This document shows positions 6,722 through 13,230 of a stretch of DNA of 13,568 nucleotides, piece after piece. The stretch's first letter is position 1. Every line of letters starts with the position of its first letter. Source of the DNA: an uncultured Lachnospiraceae bacterium (GTDB taxonomy: Bacteria > Bacillota > Clostridia > Lachnospirales > Lachnospiraceae); assembly GCA_910588825.1 (NCBI GenBank), contig CAJURF010000007.1, forward strand, positions 1 through 13,568, given 5' to 3'. The notes beneath the pieces are model-generated. The model ran no database searches, was not told the DNA's origin, and saw nothing but the letters and a program-made list of their open reading frames with translations. Made by a program: the position numbers and the translations under genes.

Positions 6722-6762
6722 AATCATCTGACGGCTATATATCTACCGCAACAACAATACAT

Positions 6763-6791
6763 ATTATAAAGCATGTAAGTCCAATTGTCAA
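6763..6791 (-). promoter_or_regulatory. Sigma-A promoter of tRNA-Arg
   Basis: Complement strand TTGACA (6786-6791) and TATAAT (6763-6768) with exactly 17 bases between: a full consensus promoter like that of the other tRNA operon here. Its -35 begins only 6 bases after the stop codon of the nucleotidyltransferase-fold gene. AATTG/CAATT around the -35 forms a small dyad. Confidence 0.92.
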
Positions 6792-6797
6792 TACCAA

Positions 6798-8324
6798 TTA
6801 TCTGGAATTCATAAAAAAATCCTGCATTCCAAACACTTCCCGTTCCGGTTCCTTTTCCATCCCTGCTGAACTGCTGTCCTCCTGGGCAGAATCTCTGTAC
6901 AAACTATCTGTACTGCTGTTTTCCTGTGCCTCCTGATCCTGGGAAATTCCAGGCTCCCCTGATGAAATTTCTTCTGAGAGAATATCCAGAATATCCGGCT
7001 GCTCTGCCGGTTCTTCCCCCTCATGGTCCAGAATCTCATGCACTTCCTGACCAACGGAAGACGTGGATTCTTCCATCACCTGACGGACAGCTTCATCCAT
7101 CCTCTTCAGCATTTTTTCTTCATGCCGCTCTTCTATATTCTCTGCAATTTCTGCCATTCTCCTTTTGATAGGATAAACTACCCGGTGTATTTTTTTCCGG
7201 ACCGGCCTCAATGTCAACAAGAAAGAACGCCAAAACCAGCACAATGGCATAAGAAACGGGGCATCTTCCAAGATGGGGAAGATTTTCTCCATGTATTTCA
7301 AATCGGGAAATGTGAAACTTCTGTATCTCTTTATTCTCTCTTTTCTCCGGGCTTTAGTGCGGAGTTTTGCGGACTCCTGAATCAGCTCCGTTAATTTGCA
7401 GCTGATCTCCCTGCCCTCTTTTCCGCCTGTGAGAATATAACTTTCCATGGCATCATAAACATCCGATTCTGCATCGTACTCCCTGGTAAGCACATCATCA
7501 GACTCTCCAAACCAGATCTGTGCCAGCTTCTGCAGTCTCTGTGAAAAATCCAGAATCCCCGCTGCAGCCAGTTCTTTTTGTATATATTCCCAGTTCAGCT
7601 GCTTATGGTATTTCTTATAAAACTGCCAATAGTCAACCATATTGTTGATCTTGATATCCCCGCATGCATACTGTTTTACCATATCACACATGAGATAAAT
7701 AAAAAATTCGTCCTCTGTAAATTGATGCAGAAATTTCTCGCCTTCCATCTGACGGATTACTTTCACCGGAAAGTCAAAATATTTTTTCAGCTTCCTGGTG
7801 TGAAATCCCAGATTTGTGTAAAAAATAACAGTAGTCTTGGGAACCCGGTAGTAGACATCCCCTTTTATTTTACGATTTTCTTTTTTCTGAAAATCCATGG
7901 AGCGCATGAGAGAATGAAGCTTCGCCTCCTGGCCTTCCCCCACAAAAATGCGCACTTGGGTCAATGCCCTCAGCTCCCTGGGCTCATAACAGGTACTCAT
8001 AATCCCATCTTTAATCAGCAAAGCGTGAATCTTATTCTGCTTTAACTGCCACATGACAACTTCTGCCGCATTGCGGTAGCGCTCCTGGGATAATAGGGAT
8101 TCCTCATATTTCTCCCGGAACAGCTTCTTCCATTTCCGGTCAATGTCATCTTCTATCCCCAATGTGACAAGATAAACAATATGAGCCACCTTATGATATT
8201 CCGCCATTTTATAGATGTTTTCCCAATTCAGGGTTCTCACAGAACGCGGTATATCTGTCTGATTAATAATTGATGCTACTACGGAAAGCAGATAACGCGC
8301 CTCATATCTTTCTCTATCAAGCAT
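6798..8324 (-). CDS. Nucleotidyltransferase-fold family protein, catalytic Asp pair absent
   Basis: A 508-residue soluble protein. Residues 10-130 resemble the uncharacterised nucleotidyltransferase family PF14907: a helical start (ARYLLSVVASIIN), ENIYKMAEYHKVAHIVY, then NKIHALLIKDGIMSTCYEP at 97-115 in place of the usual hhLKG...Y and LRALTQVRIFV at 118-128 where the family has R..GDIDhhV. The two metal-binding aspartates are thus Gln123 and Arg125, so transfer activity is unlikely. The region after 130 is helical; about 325-420 is basic, and the last 80 residues are Glu/Ser-rich and probably disordered. The ATG at 8324 follows AAGGAGG; an ATG at 8345 has no usable site. It is last in the run with the FliD-like gene 109 bases upstream. 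Family match is by pattern only. Confidence 0.72.
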   Translation of the reverse strand: MLDRERYEARYLLSVVASIINQTDIPRSVRTLNWENIYKMAEYHKVAHIVYLVTLGIEDDIDRKWKKLFREKYEESLLSQERYRNAAEVVMWQLKQNKIHALLIKDGIMSTCYEPRELRALTQVRIFVGEGQEAKLHSLMRSMDFQKKENRKIKGDVYYRVPKTTVIFYTNLGFHTRKLKKYFDFPVKVIRQMEGEKFLHQFTEDEFFIYLMCDMVKQYACGDIKINNMVDYWQFYKKYHKQLNWEYIQKELAAAGILDFSQRLQKLAQIWFGESDDVLTREYDAESDVYDAMESYILTGGKEGREISCKLTELIQESAKLRTKARRKERIKRYRSFTFPDLKYMEKIFPILEDAPFLMPLCWFWRSFLLTLRPVRKKIHRVVYPIKRRMAEIAENIEERHEEKMLKRMDEAVRQVMEESTSSVGQEVHEILDHEGEEPAEQPDILDILSEEISSGEPGISQDQEAQENSSTDSLYRDSAQEDSSSAGMEKEPEREVFGMQDFFMNSR

Positions 8325-8383
8325 TTTGCCTCCTTCACCGGGCATCTCCTGCCCCTCGCTGTGCTGTAAAAATCATGGCGAAA

Positions 8384-8417
8384 GCAGGCAAGAAGCTGAT
8401 ACAGCTCCTTGCCCTGC
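8384..8417 (-). terminator. Hairpin between the FliD-like and nucleotidyltransferase-fold genes
   Basis: On the complement strand GCAGGGCAAGGAGCTG can pair with CAGCTTCTTGCCTGC around a 3-base loop, with one bulge and one mismatch, followed by TTTCGCC. It starts 17 bases after the FliD-like stop. The T tract is poor, so it may only attenuate transcription into the next gene or stabilise the upstream message. Confidence 0.5.
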
Positions 8418-8433
8418 AATTTCCCTGCCTGCG

Positions 8434-9744
8434 CTATGCCAGGTAATTAACCATAAGTCCCAGGGCATAATAATTATTCATATTATAAGCCCCTGATCTT
8501 GCGAACATATTCATAAAGTTGAACTCATTGGTCATGTTTTCTTCTTCTGCAGTCTTCAGGTCATTGTTGATTAAACTTACGGAGTTCACACCCATTGCAC
8601 TCTGGGCTTTGTTGTAAGCCCTGGCGCCCATGCCATTGGCACCGCCGATAATATCTCTTGCCAGTCCGGGTTCTTCATTCAGCTTCTCTGTCAATGTCTC
8701 TGTATTTACTTTCAGCGTTCCATCCGCCTTGGTGGTAATGCCCAGCAGTTCCAAAGACTTCTCCGGAGCAATTCCCAAAAGCAGATTGCGCAGCTGTCTC
8801 TCTACGCCGCTTCCTCTGCCTGTATTGTTCCCAAGAAATGCAATTGCACTGTTATAGCTCTCTGCCAGTTTCTCCACAGCGGAAACAAGTTTCTTCGTAT
8901 CCGGTGCGGTGCTGATATTTACAGAGCCGGTATCTTTCAGCTGAAGTCCGATGCGTCCCAGATCCAGGCTGACAGAGTTTGTATCAGACGCATAACTCTT
9001 TGTCACTCCGTTTTCTGTCACATTGTACAGAGCGTTCTGCGCGCTGACTGCTTCCCGTTCTGCGCCTTTCGCAGCCCCCATCTCTCCGGAAACTGTGAAT
9101 GCATTCTGAAGCCCAGTCTCTTTGCCAGTGATCTGAAGGCTTACCTTACCGTCATTCTCTACAACTTTCGCGCTGACGTTTCCTTTGGCGCTGTTGATCT
9201 GCTGAGCTGCTTCTCTCAGCATCTGACGGTTAGACTTAGTGGTTCCATCGTCATACAGGGAATTCACATTCACATTGATCACACCGCCCTGGGCAGATTC
9301 AATCTGAAAGCTCATGTTCCCCTCTGCCGCCTGGGCGCCCATAACCTCATTGCCTGTGTTCTGCTGTGCCTGCGCAAGCTGAAGCACATCCACCTGCATA
9401 TCCCTGGCTGTCATAGTTCTGGTTCTGTACTGAATGCTGGCCTGTGCCACATCTGTATTGGAACTGGACACACTAAGATCGTTCATAACGCCTGATGTGT
9501 TGGTTCCCATCAATGCATTGGCAGAAGACATCAGGTCAGACATTACTGTATTATACTGTTTTAAAAAGTCAACAGATCCGTTTGCTGCTGCGCTGGTCCC
9601 AGTGCTGGTGCCGGTACCGGCAGTGGTTCTGTTGGAGTTAGAAAGTCCACTCTTGGCAAGTGCCATCTGAAGCCTGTAATTATTATAATTATTCTGCAGA
9701 CTGTACATGTTATTGAAGGATGATCCAATACCATTAATTGCCAT
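8434..9744 (-). CDS. FliD-like (flagellar hook-associated protein 2) family protein
   Basis: A 436-residue secreted-type protein resembling the flagellar filament cap FliD, but shorter than many FliD proteins and without adjacent flagellar genes. After an Asn/Tyr-rich start (MAINGIGSSFNNMYSLQNN) and a Gly/Thr/Ala linker (about 41-58), the middle holds FliD-type elements: SAQNALYNVTENG, then a beta stretch SVSLDLGRIGLQLKDTG, then DTKKLVSAVEKLAESYNSAI. The C-terminal part has VERQLRNLLL followed by LELLGITTKADGTLKVNTE, the FliD_C pattern, and GLARDIIGG. No classical signal peptide is present, as in flagellar export substrates. AAAGGAGAG lies 6 bases before the ATG. The leader is about 130 bases. 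Family is by pattern; whether it caps a filament is not known. Confidence 0.75.
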   Translation of the reverse strand: MAINGIGSSFNNMYSLQNNYNNYRLQMALAKSGLSNSNRTTAGTGTSTGTSAAANGSVDFLKQYNTVMSDLMSSANALMGTNTSGVMNDLSVSSSNTDVAQASIQYRTRTMTARDMQVDVLQLAQAQQNTGNEVMGAQAAEGNMSFQIESAQGGVINVNVNSLYDDGTTKSNRQMLREAAQQINSAKGNVSAKVVENDGKVSLQITGKETGLQNAFTVSGEMGAAKGAEREAVSAQNALYNVTENGVTKSYASDTNSVSLDLGRIGLQLKDTGSVNISTAPDTKKLVSAVEKLAESYNSAIAFLGNNTGRGSGVERQLRNLLLGIAPEKSLELLGITTKADGTLKVNTETLTEKLNEEPGLARDIIGGANGMGARAYNKAQSAMGVNSVSLINNDLKTAEEENMTNEFNFMNMFARSGAYNMNNYYALGLMVNYLA

Positions 9745-9876
9745 AAATATCTCTCCTTTCTGTCATCCGCTCAGAAACTACAGCGAAAAACTGCTCCATT
9801 TACTGTTATCAAGCTGTTTCCCTGCTGTCTCTTACGCGGAAATCATATTTTGCATAAATAGAATCCAGCCTTTCTC

Positions 9877-9890
9877 ATTATATATATCGA
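9877..9890 (-). promoter_or_regulatory. Possible promoter of the FliD-like gene
   Basis: On the complement strand TCGATAT (9884-9890) resembles the -10 of motility sigma factor SigD (CCGATAT), and TATAAT (9877-9882) is a consensus sigma-A -10. Neither has a convincing -35: TTAT stands where SigD would want TAAA. One of the two probably starts transcription here, but the sequence does not say which. The rest of 9745-9912 is leader with no coding sequence. Confidence 0.4.
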
Positions 9891-9912
9891 CTTTCACATA
9901 TAAAATATAACC

Positions 9913-10701
9913 CTATCGGCTTCCCAAAAAGGATTTTTTGTCCACTGGTTCCAGAATATCGTAATCTCTGCCGTAACGTCTGCGCATCACTTTGCGGTGA
10001 GTGAAAACATCCATGGCTTTAAAATCATACCCGCTTTTCTTGGCATCAGACACCAGTGCCCCTGACACCAGAGTCAGCACCCGCTTGTGCATCACATTAA
10101 CCAGGTCTTCCGAGTGGCTCACCATAATCACCGTAATCCCAGCCCTGTTGATTCGTTCCACCAGTGACATAATATCCCATGCCAGCCCTGGGTCCAGATT
10201 CGCCGTGGGCTCATCCAGCACCAAAATGGACGGATTTGTGACAATGGCTCTTGCCAGCATTGCCCTGGCCCGCTCCCCAATGGACACCTCCACAGGCAGA
10301 TAATCCTCTTTTCCCCGCAGCCCCATAACGCTCAGCGCCTTTAAAACTTTCGGCCGCATGGACGCTTCCGGCTGCTCTGTGGCTATCAGCGCCAGCTCCA
10401 CATTGTGATAGAGATCCATATAGTCCAGAAGTCCCGTCTCTTTATCCATGATACCAAACTTCCTGCGGAAATAGGGAACCTCTTTTGGTTTCAGCCTCCC
10501 TATTGACTGGTCATCTACATATATATTTCCACTGGTGGCATTCATTTGTTTTGTCAGCAGCCGCAGCAGCGTACTCTTTCCGGCACCGCTCTTTCCGATC
10601 ACAAAAACAAATTCCCCTTTCTGAATTTCAAAGGAAACTTTCTCCAGACCTATACTGCCCTCATCGAACTTTTTTGTAATATGGTCAAAAACAATCTGCA
10701 T
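9913..10701 (-). CDS. FtsE-like ABC transporter ATPase with atypical Q-loop and signature
   Basis: A 262-residue ABC ATPase closest in pattern to FtsE. Walker A GKSGAGKST is at 36-44, Walker B ILVLDEPTANLD at 159-170 and the switch His196 in VSHSED, all intact. Two elements are unusual: the Q-loop glutamine expected after RRKFG is missing (IMDKETGLL at 84-92), and the signature LSGGQ/E is VSIGE at 139-143. A tail of about 50 residues rich in Arg and Lys follows the ATPase core. No FtsX or other permease lies next to it. AGGAGAGGCC precedes the ATG. The next gene on the strand is the FliD-like gene, 168 bases on. It may couple to a distant membrane protein or act as a regulator; that is inference. 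Confidence 0.85.
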   Translation of the reverse strand: MQIVFDHITKKFDEGSIGLEKVSFEIQKGEFVFVIGKSGAGKSTLLRLLTKQMNATSGNIYVDDQSIGRLKPKEVPYFRRKFGIMDKETGLLDYMDLYHNVELALIATEQPEASMRPKVLKALSVMGLRGKEDYLPVEVSIGERARAMLARAIVTNPSILVLDEPTANLDPGLAWDIMSLVERINRAGITVIMVSHSEDLVNVMHKRVLTLVSGALVSDAKKSGYDFKAMDVFTHRKVMRRRYGRDYDILEPVDKKSFLGSR

Positions 10702-10739
10702 GGCCTCTCCTGCTGTGGGGATATGTTGAAATACTATGC

Positions 10740-10768
10740 TGGTTTTATTTTAACATACATGTTATAAT
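10740..10768 (+). promoter_or_regulatory. Promoter of the C39-like gene with an overlapping dyad
   Basis: An extended -10, TGTTATAAT, ends at 10768 with a weak -35 TGGTTT (10740-10745) 17 bases upstream. The dyad TAACAT-AC-ATGTTA (10751-10764) lies across the spacer and -10. On the opposite strand the same DNA offers TTGGAA (10772-10777) and TAAAAT (10748-10753), 18 bases apart, toward the ABC ATPase. The divergent promoters overlap, so a protein bound to the dyad could control both genes. Confidence 0.55.
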
Positions 10769-10851
10769 AATTCCAAGTAGATAACAAAACTATTCTTGTG
10801 AAAATTGCGTGTTCAGATTATTATTCACGTTTTCTATGGAGGTCTACTGCC

Positions 10852-11694
10852 ATGAAAATAAAATTTGACCGTATAGGTATTTTTTTGAAGCAGCATTGCC
10901 TTCCGCTGGCATTGATTTTTGTGTGTACTGCCGGATATCTTCCTCTTTCCACGAAGATGGCCGCCAGTTCTTTTCCCAAAAAGAAACATAATCCGATTTT
11001 AAAAGAGTTCGGTCCCACACCAACACCCACGCCAAAGCCTACACCCATTCCCACGCCGGAACCCACACCCACGGCAAAACCCACACCAAAGGGCGAACCT
11101 TTACAGCTTTTAGAAGACGGGACTTATGTGGGCACGATTCCAACAGGCATGGGATTTATGACCTATTTTAACCAGCATGACTCCCGATGGGCTGGCTATC
11201 TGTGGGGAGGGCAGGACCCCCTTACCTCCTACGGCTGCGGCCCCACTGCTCTTGCCATGGTGGTCAACAGTTTCACGGAGCACAATGTGACGCCTGTAGA
11301 TATGGCCGCCTGGTCAAAAGACCATGGCTATCACTCCCCCGGACACGGCTCCTGCCACAATCTGGTGCCGGAAGGACTGTCTCTGTTCGGTCTGCGGGTA
11401 GAAAGCTGCCAGATCGCCCTCACCCCGGAAAACATCAGAGGCGCTCTCGGCCTTGACAAAATACTGGTTCTGCTCATGGGACCGGGACATTTCACAGACA
11501 GCGGACATTTTATACTGGTCACAGGGGCTGCGGATGACGGAACTCTGCAGATTGTAGATCCCCAGAGTCTGGAGAATACCACCAAATCCTGGGACCCCAA
11601 TCTGATCATAGAAGAAGCTATGAACCCCTGCAGATACGGCGGACCCGTCTGGGCAGTGTCCAAGTATCCGGAAATACCGGGCGGCAGTAAATGA
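10852..11694 (+). CDS. Membrane-anchored C39-like cysteine peptidase
   Basis: A 280-residue protein. An N-terminal hydrophobic segment (about 16-32, after basic residues) acts as signal or anchor. A Pro/Thr repeat linker (about 55-80, PTPTPKPTP type) follows, as in cell-wall-spanning stalks. The C-terminal domain is of Peptidase_C39_2 type: YFNQHDSRWAG at 105-115, catalytic Cys129 in SYGCGPTALAM, His219 in SGHFILVTG and Asp236 in IVDPQS. It is therefore probably an extracytoplasmic cysteine peptidase; its substrate is unknown. I chose the ATG at 10852 because GGAGG stands 9 bases upstream; an ATG at 10798 has none. It is the only plus-strand gene in this part and is divergent to the ABC ATPase. 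The terminator stem starts inside its last codons. Confidence 0.87.
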   Translation: MKIKFDRIGIFLKQHCLPLALIFVCTAGYLPLSTKMAASSFPKKKHNPILKEFGPTPTPTPKPTPIPTPEPTPTAKPTPKGEPLQLLEDGTYVGTIPTGMGFMTYFNQHDSRWAGYLWGGQDPLTSYGCGPTALAMVVNSFTEHNVTPVDMAAWSKDHGYHSPGHGSCHNLVPEGLSLFGLRVESCQIALTPENIRGALGLDKILVLLMGPGHFTDSGHFILVTGAADDGTLQIVDPQSLENTTKSWDPNLIIEEAMNPCRYGGPVWAVSKYPEIPGGSK

Positions 11695-11715
11695 CTGCCT
11701 GCCCGGTATTTTTTT
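11672..11715 (+). terminator. Intrinsic terminator of the C39-like gene
   Basis: AAATACCGGGC and GGCAG pair with CTGCC and GCCCGGTATT with a single bulged T, enclosing the stop codon in the loop, followed by seven T (11709-11715). The left arm overlaps the last codons of the gene. Confidence 0.92.
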
Positions 11716-11717
11716 GG

Positions 11718-12242
11718 CTACACCTGTTTTCTTTTGCTGTAGTATGATAGCTTTTCTTCATACTCAGCTTGTTTATGTGGGGGAATGTTTAATGCATTCA
11801 TTGCTTCCTGTGCAGTCAGATGGAATTTCTCCATGATACTCTTAATAGCTGAAATTTTCGGATTTCCTTCTCCTTCACCCCTGGCATCAGCATTTTTAGG
11901 CTCAGAAATTCTTCTTCCTCCAATTCGTCTGCCACTATAATCTGCAGGGGCAGGCTCACTACTCCCTCCACATAATACACACCGTCATAGGGATGACTGA
12001 TCTCTATCCCTTCTTTTTTCCACTCTTTAAACAACTCCCTTGGATAACGGTTCCGGAATATGGATATGGTCAGTTCTTCTGCTGGAATTTCATTCACATG
12101 TTCTGCTAAACCTTTATATAATCCCGCATAGCCGATTACTTTCCACACCACATCACTGTTCAGCGAATCATTTGGATTTTTATATTCGATCACATTATGT
12201 TTACGAAATATTTTTCCCACTGCATTATCAATTACCGTATCT
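11718..12242 (-). pseudogene. Broken Rpn-family PD-(D/E)XK nuclease gene (copy 1)
   Basis: A remnant of a recombination-promoting nuclease/putative transposase (Rpn) gene. From 12242 down to 11851 it matches the middle copy 789 bases away, with about 19 differences in 392 bases. It contains the ExK half of the active site (EYKNP) but lacks the catalytic Asp segment, because the N-terminal part is missing and a TAA stands just upstream. At 11851 it jumps from EKEIRKF into a different reading frame that encodes ISAIKSIMEKFHLTAQEAM and continues to LSYYSKRKQV, stopping at 11718-11720. That tail is Rpn-like but clearly diverged from the tails of copies 2 and 3. The longest continuous frame, from a GTG at 12220 to 11816, is probably not a functional product. 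Confidence 0.8.
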
Positions 12243-12271
12243 TAATTATTTTCCCTTCCCTCTTTCTTTTG

Positions 12272-13132
12272 CTATCCTTTTTTATGTTCCATTTCTTCTG
12301 CCAGCATTTCTGTATACTTGGCGTGTTTATCCTGAGGAATATCCAAAAAATTCATTGCTTCCTGTTCAGTCATTTTTAACTTTTTCATTACTATTTTTAT
12401 ATATGAAACTTGATCGTCCGTCATCGTCTTTTCTATAACTTCTTCTACACTATCACTCAACTTTTCCTCAACTACTTTCTCGATTTCATCTCCAAATAGC
12501 CGCCACACCACCTGATTCACCATTTCATCTTCCCTCCCTGCCCGCTTATACACTTCTACATTTGCTGATACACTGACACGCAGTACTGCTTCCGCATCTC
12601 TTCTTTCTCCCGGCTTCTCCAATGTTCTCATATATGCCAGAAATTTTCGAATTTCTTTCTCCTTTACCCCTGGCATCAGCATTTTTAAGCTCAGAAATTC
12701 TTCTTCCTCCAATTCATTTGCTACTATAATCTGCAGGGGCAGGCTCACTACTCCCTCTACATAGTACACACCGCCATAGGGATGACTGATCTCTATCCCT
12801 TTTCTTTTCCACTCTTTAAACAACTCCCTTGGACAGCGGTTCCGGAATATGGATATGGTCAGTTCTTCTGCTGGAATTTCATTCACATGTTCCGCCAAAC
12901 CTTTATATAATCCCGCATAGCCGATTACTTTCCACACCACATCGCTGTTCAGCGAATCATTTGGATTTTTATTTTCGACCACATTATGTTTACGAAATAT
13001 TTTTCCCACTGCATTATCAATTACCGTATCTTTTTCCTTTTTGATGACCAAAAAGTCCATCCGCGGCGGCTCTTTCGTCAGCGGATATTCCCGCTCTATA
13101 TGCAGCGCTTCTCTGTATTTTCGAAAGCTCAA
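12272..13132 (-). CDS. Rpn-family PD-(D/E)XK nuclease (copy 2), start codon uncertain
   Basis: A 286-residue Rpn-family nuclease. The PD-(D/E)XK signature is visible as Asp26 in PRMDFLVIKK and Glu53-x-Lys55 in VENKNP; a helical region and a lysine- and glutamate-rich tail follow, ending EEMEHKKG. The start given is a TTG with GGAGG 7 bases upstream. Family resemblance continues upstream of it in the same frame (QIDWHSGFAGGLG), open back to a TAA near 13240, and no ATG or GTG is found there, so the gene has either a weak start or a lost one. It sits between copies 1 and 3 in direct orientation. Rpn proteins are DNA endonucleases that stimulate RecA-independent recombination (established knowledge). 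It may be functional or recently disabled. Confidence 0.75.
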   Translation of the reverse strand: MSFRKYREALHIEREYPLTKEPPRMDFLVIKKEKDTVIDNAVGKIFRKHNVVENKNPNDSLNSDVVWKVIGYAGLYKGLAEHVNEIPAEELTISIFRNRCPRELFKEWKRKGIEISHPYGGVYYVEGVVSLPLQIIVANELEEEEFLSLKMLMPGVKEKEIRKFLAYMRTLEKPGERRDAEAVLRVSVSANVEVYKRAGREDEMVNQVVWRLFGDEIEKVVEEKLSDSVEEVIEKTMTDDQVSYIKIVMKKLKMTEQEAMNFLDIPQDKHAKYTEMLAEEMEHKKG

Positions 13133-13230
13133 TCCCAGGCCTCCTGCGAAGCCTGAATGCCAGTCTATCTGTTCTGCTGGGTCTATCGTTTGTGTAATTG
13201 TATTTATTTTTCCCTTCCCTCTTTCTTCCG

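Noticed and set aside
7578..8045. 155-codon open frame on the plus strand
   Set aside because: It is antisense to the nucleotidyltransferase-fold gene, has no ribosome binding site and no recognisable motif.
9877..9910. Definite SigD motility promoter for the FliD-like gene
   Set aside because: The -10 TCGATAT is close to consensus but no TAAA-type -35 lies at the needed distance, so it is left as one of two possibilities.
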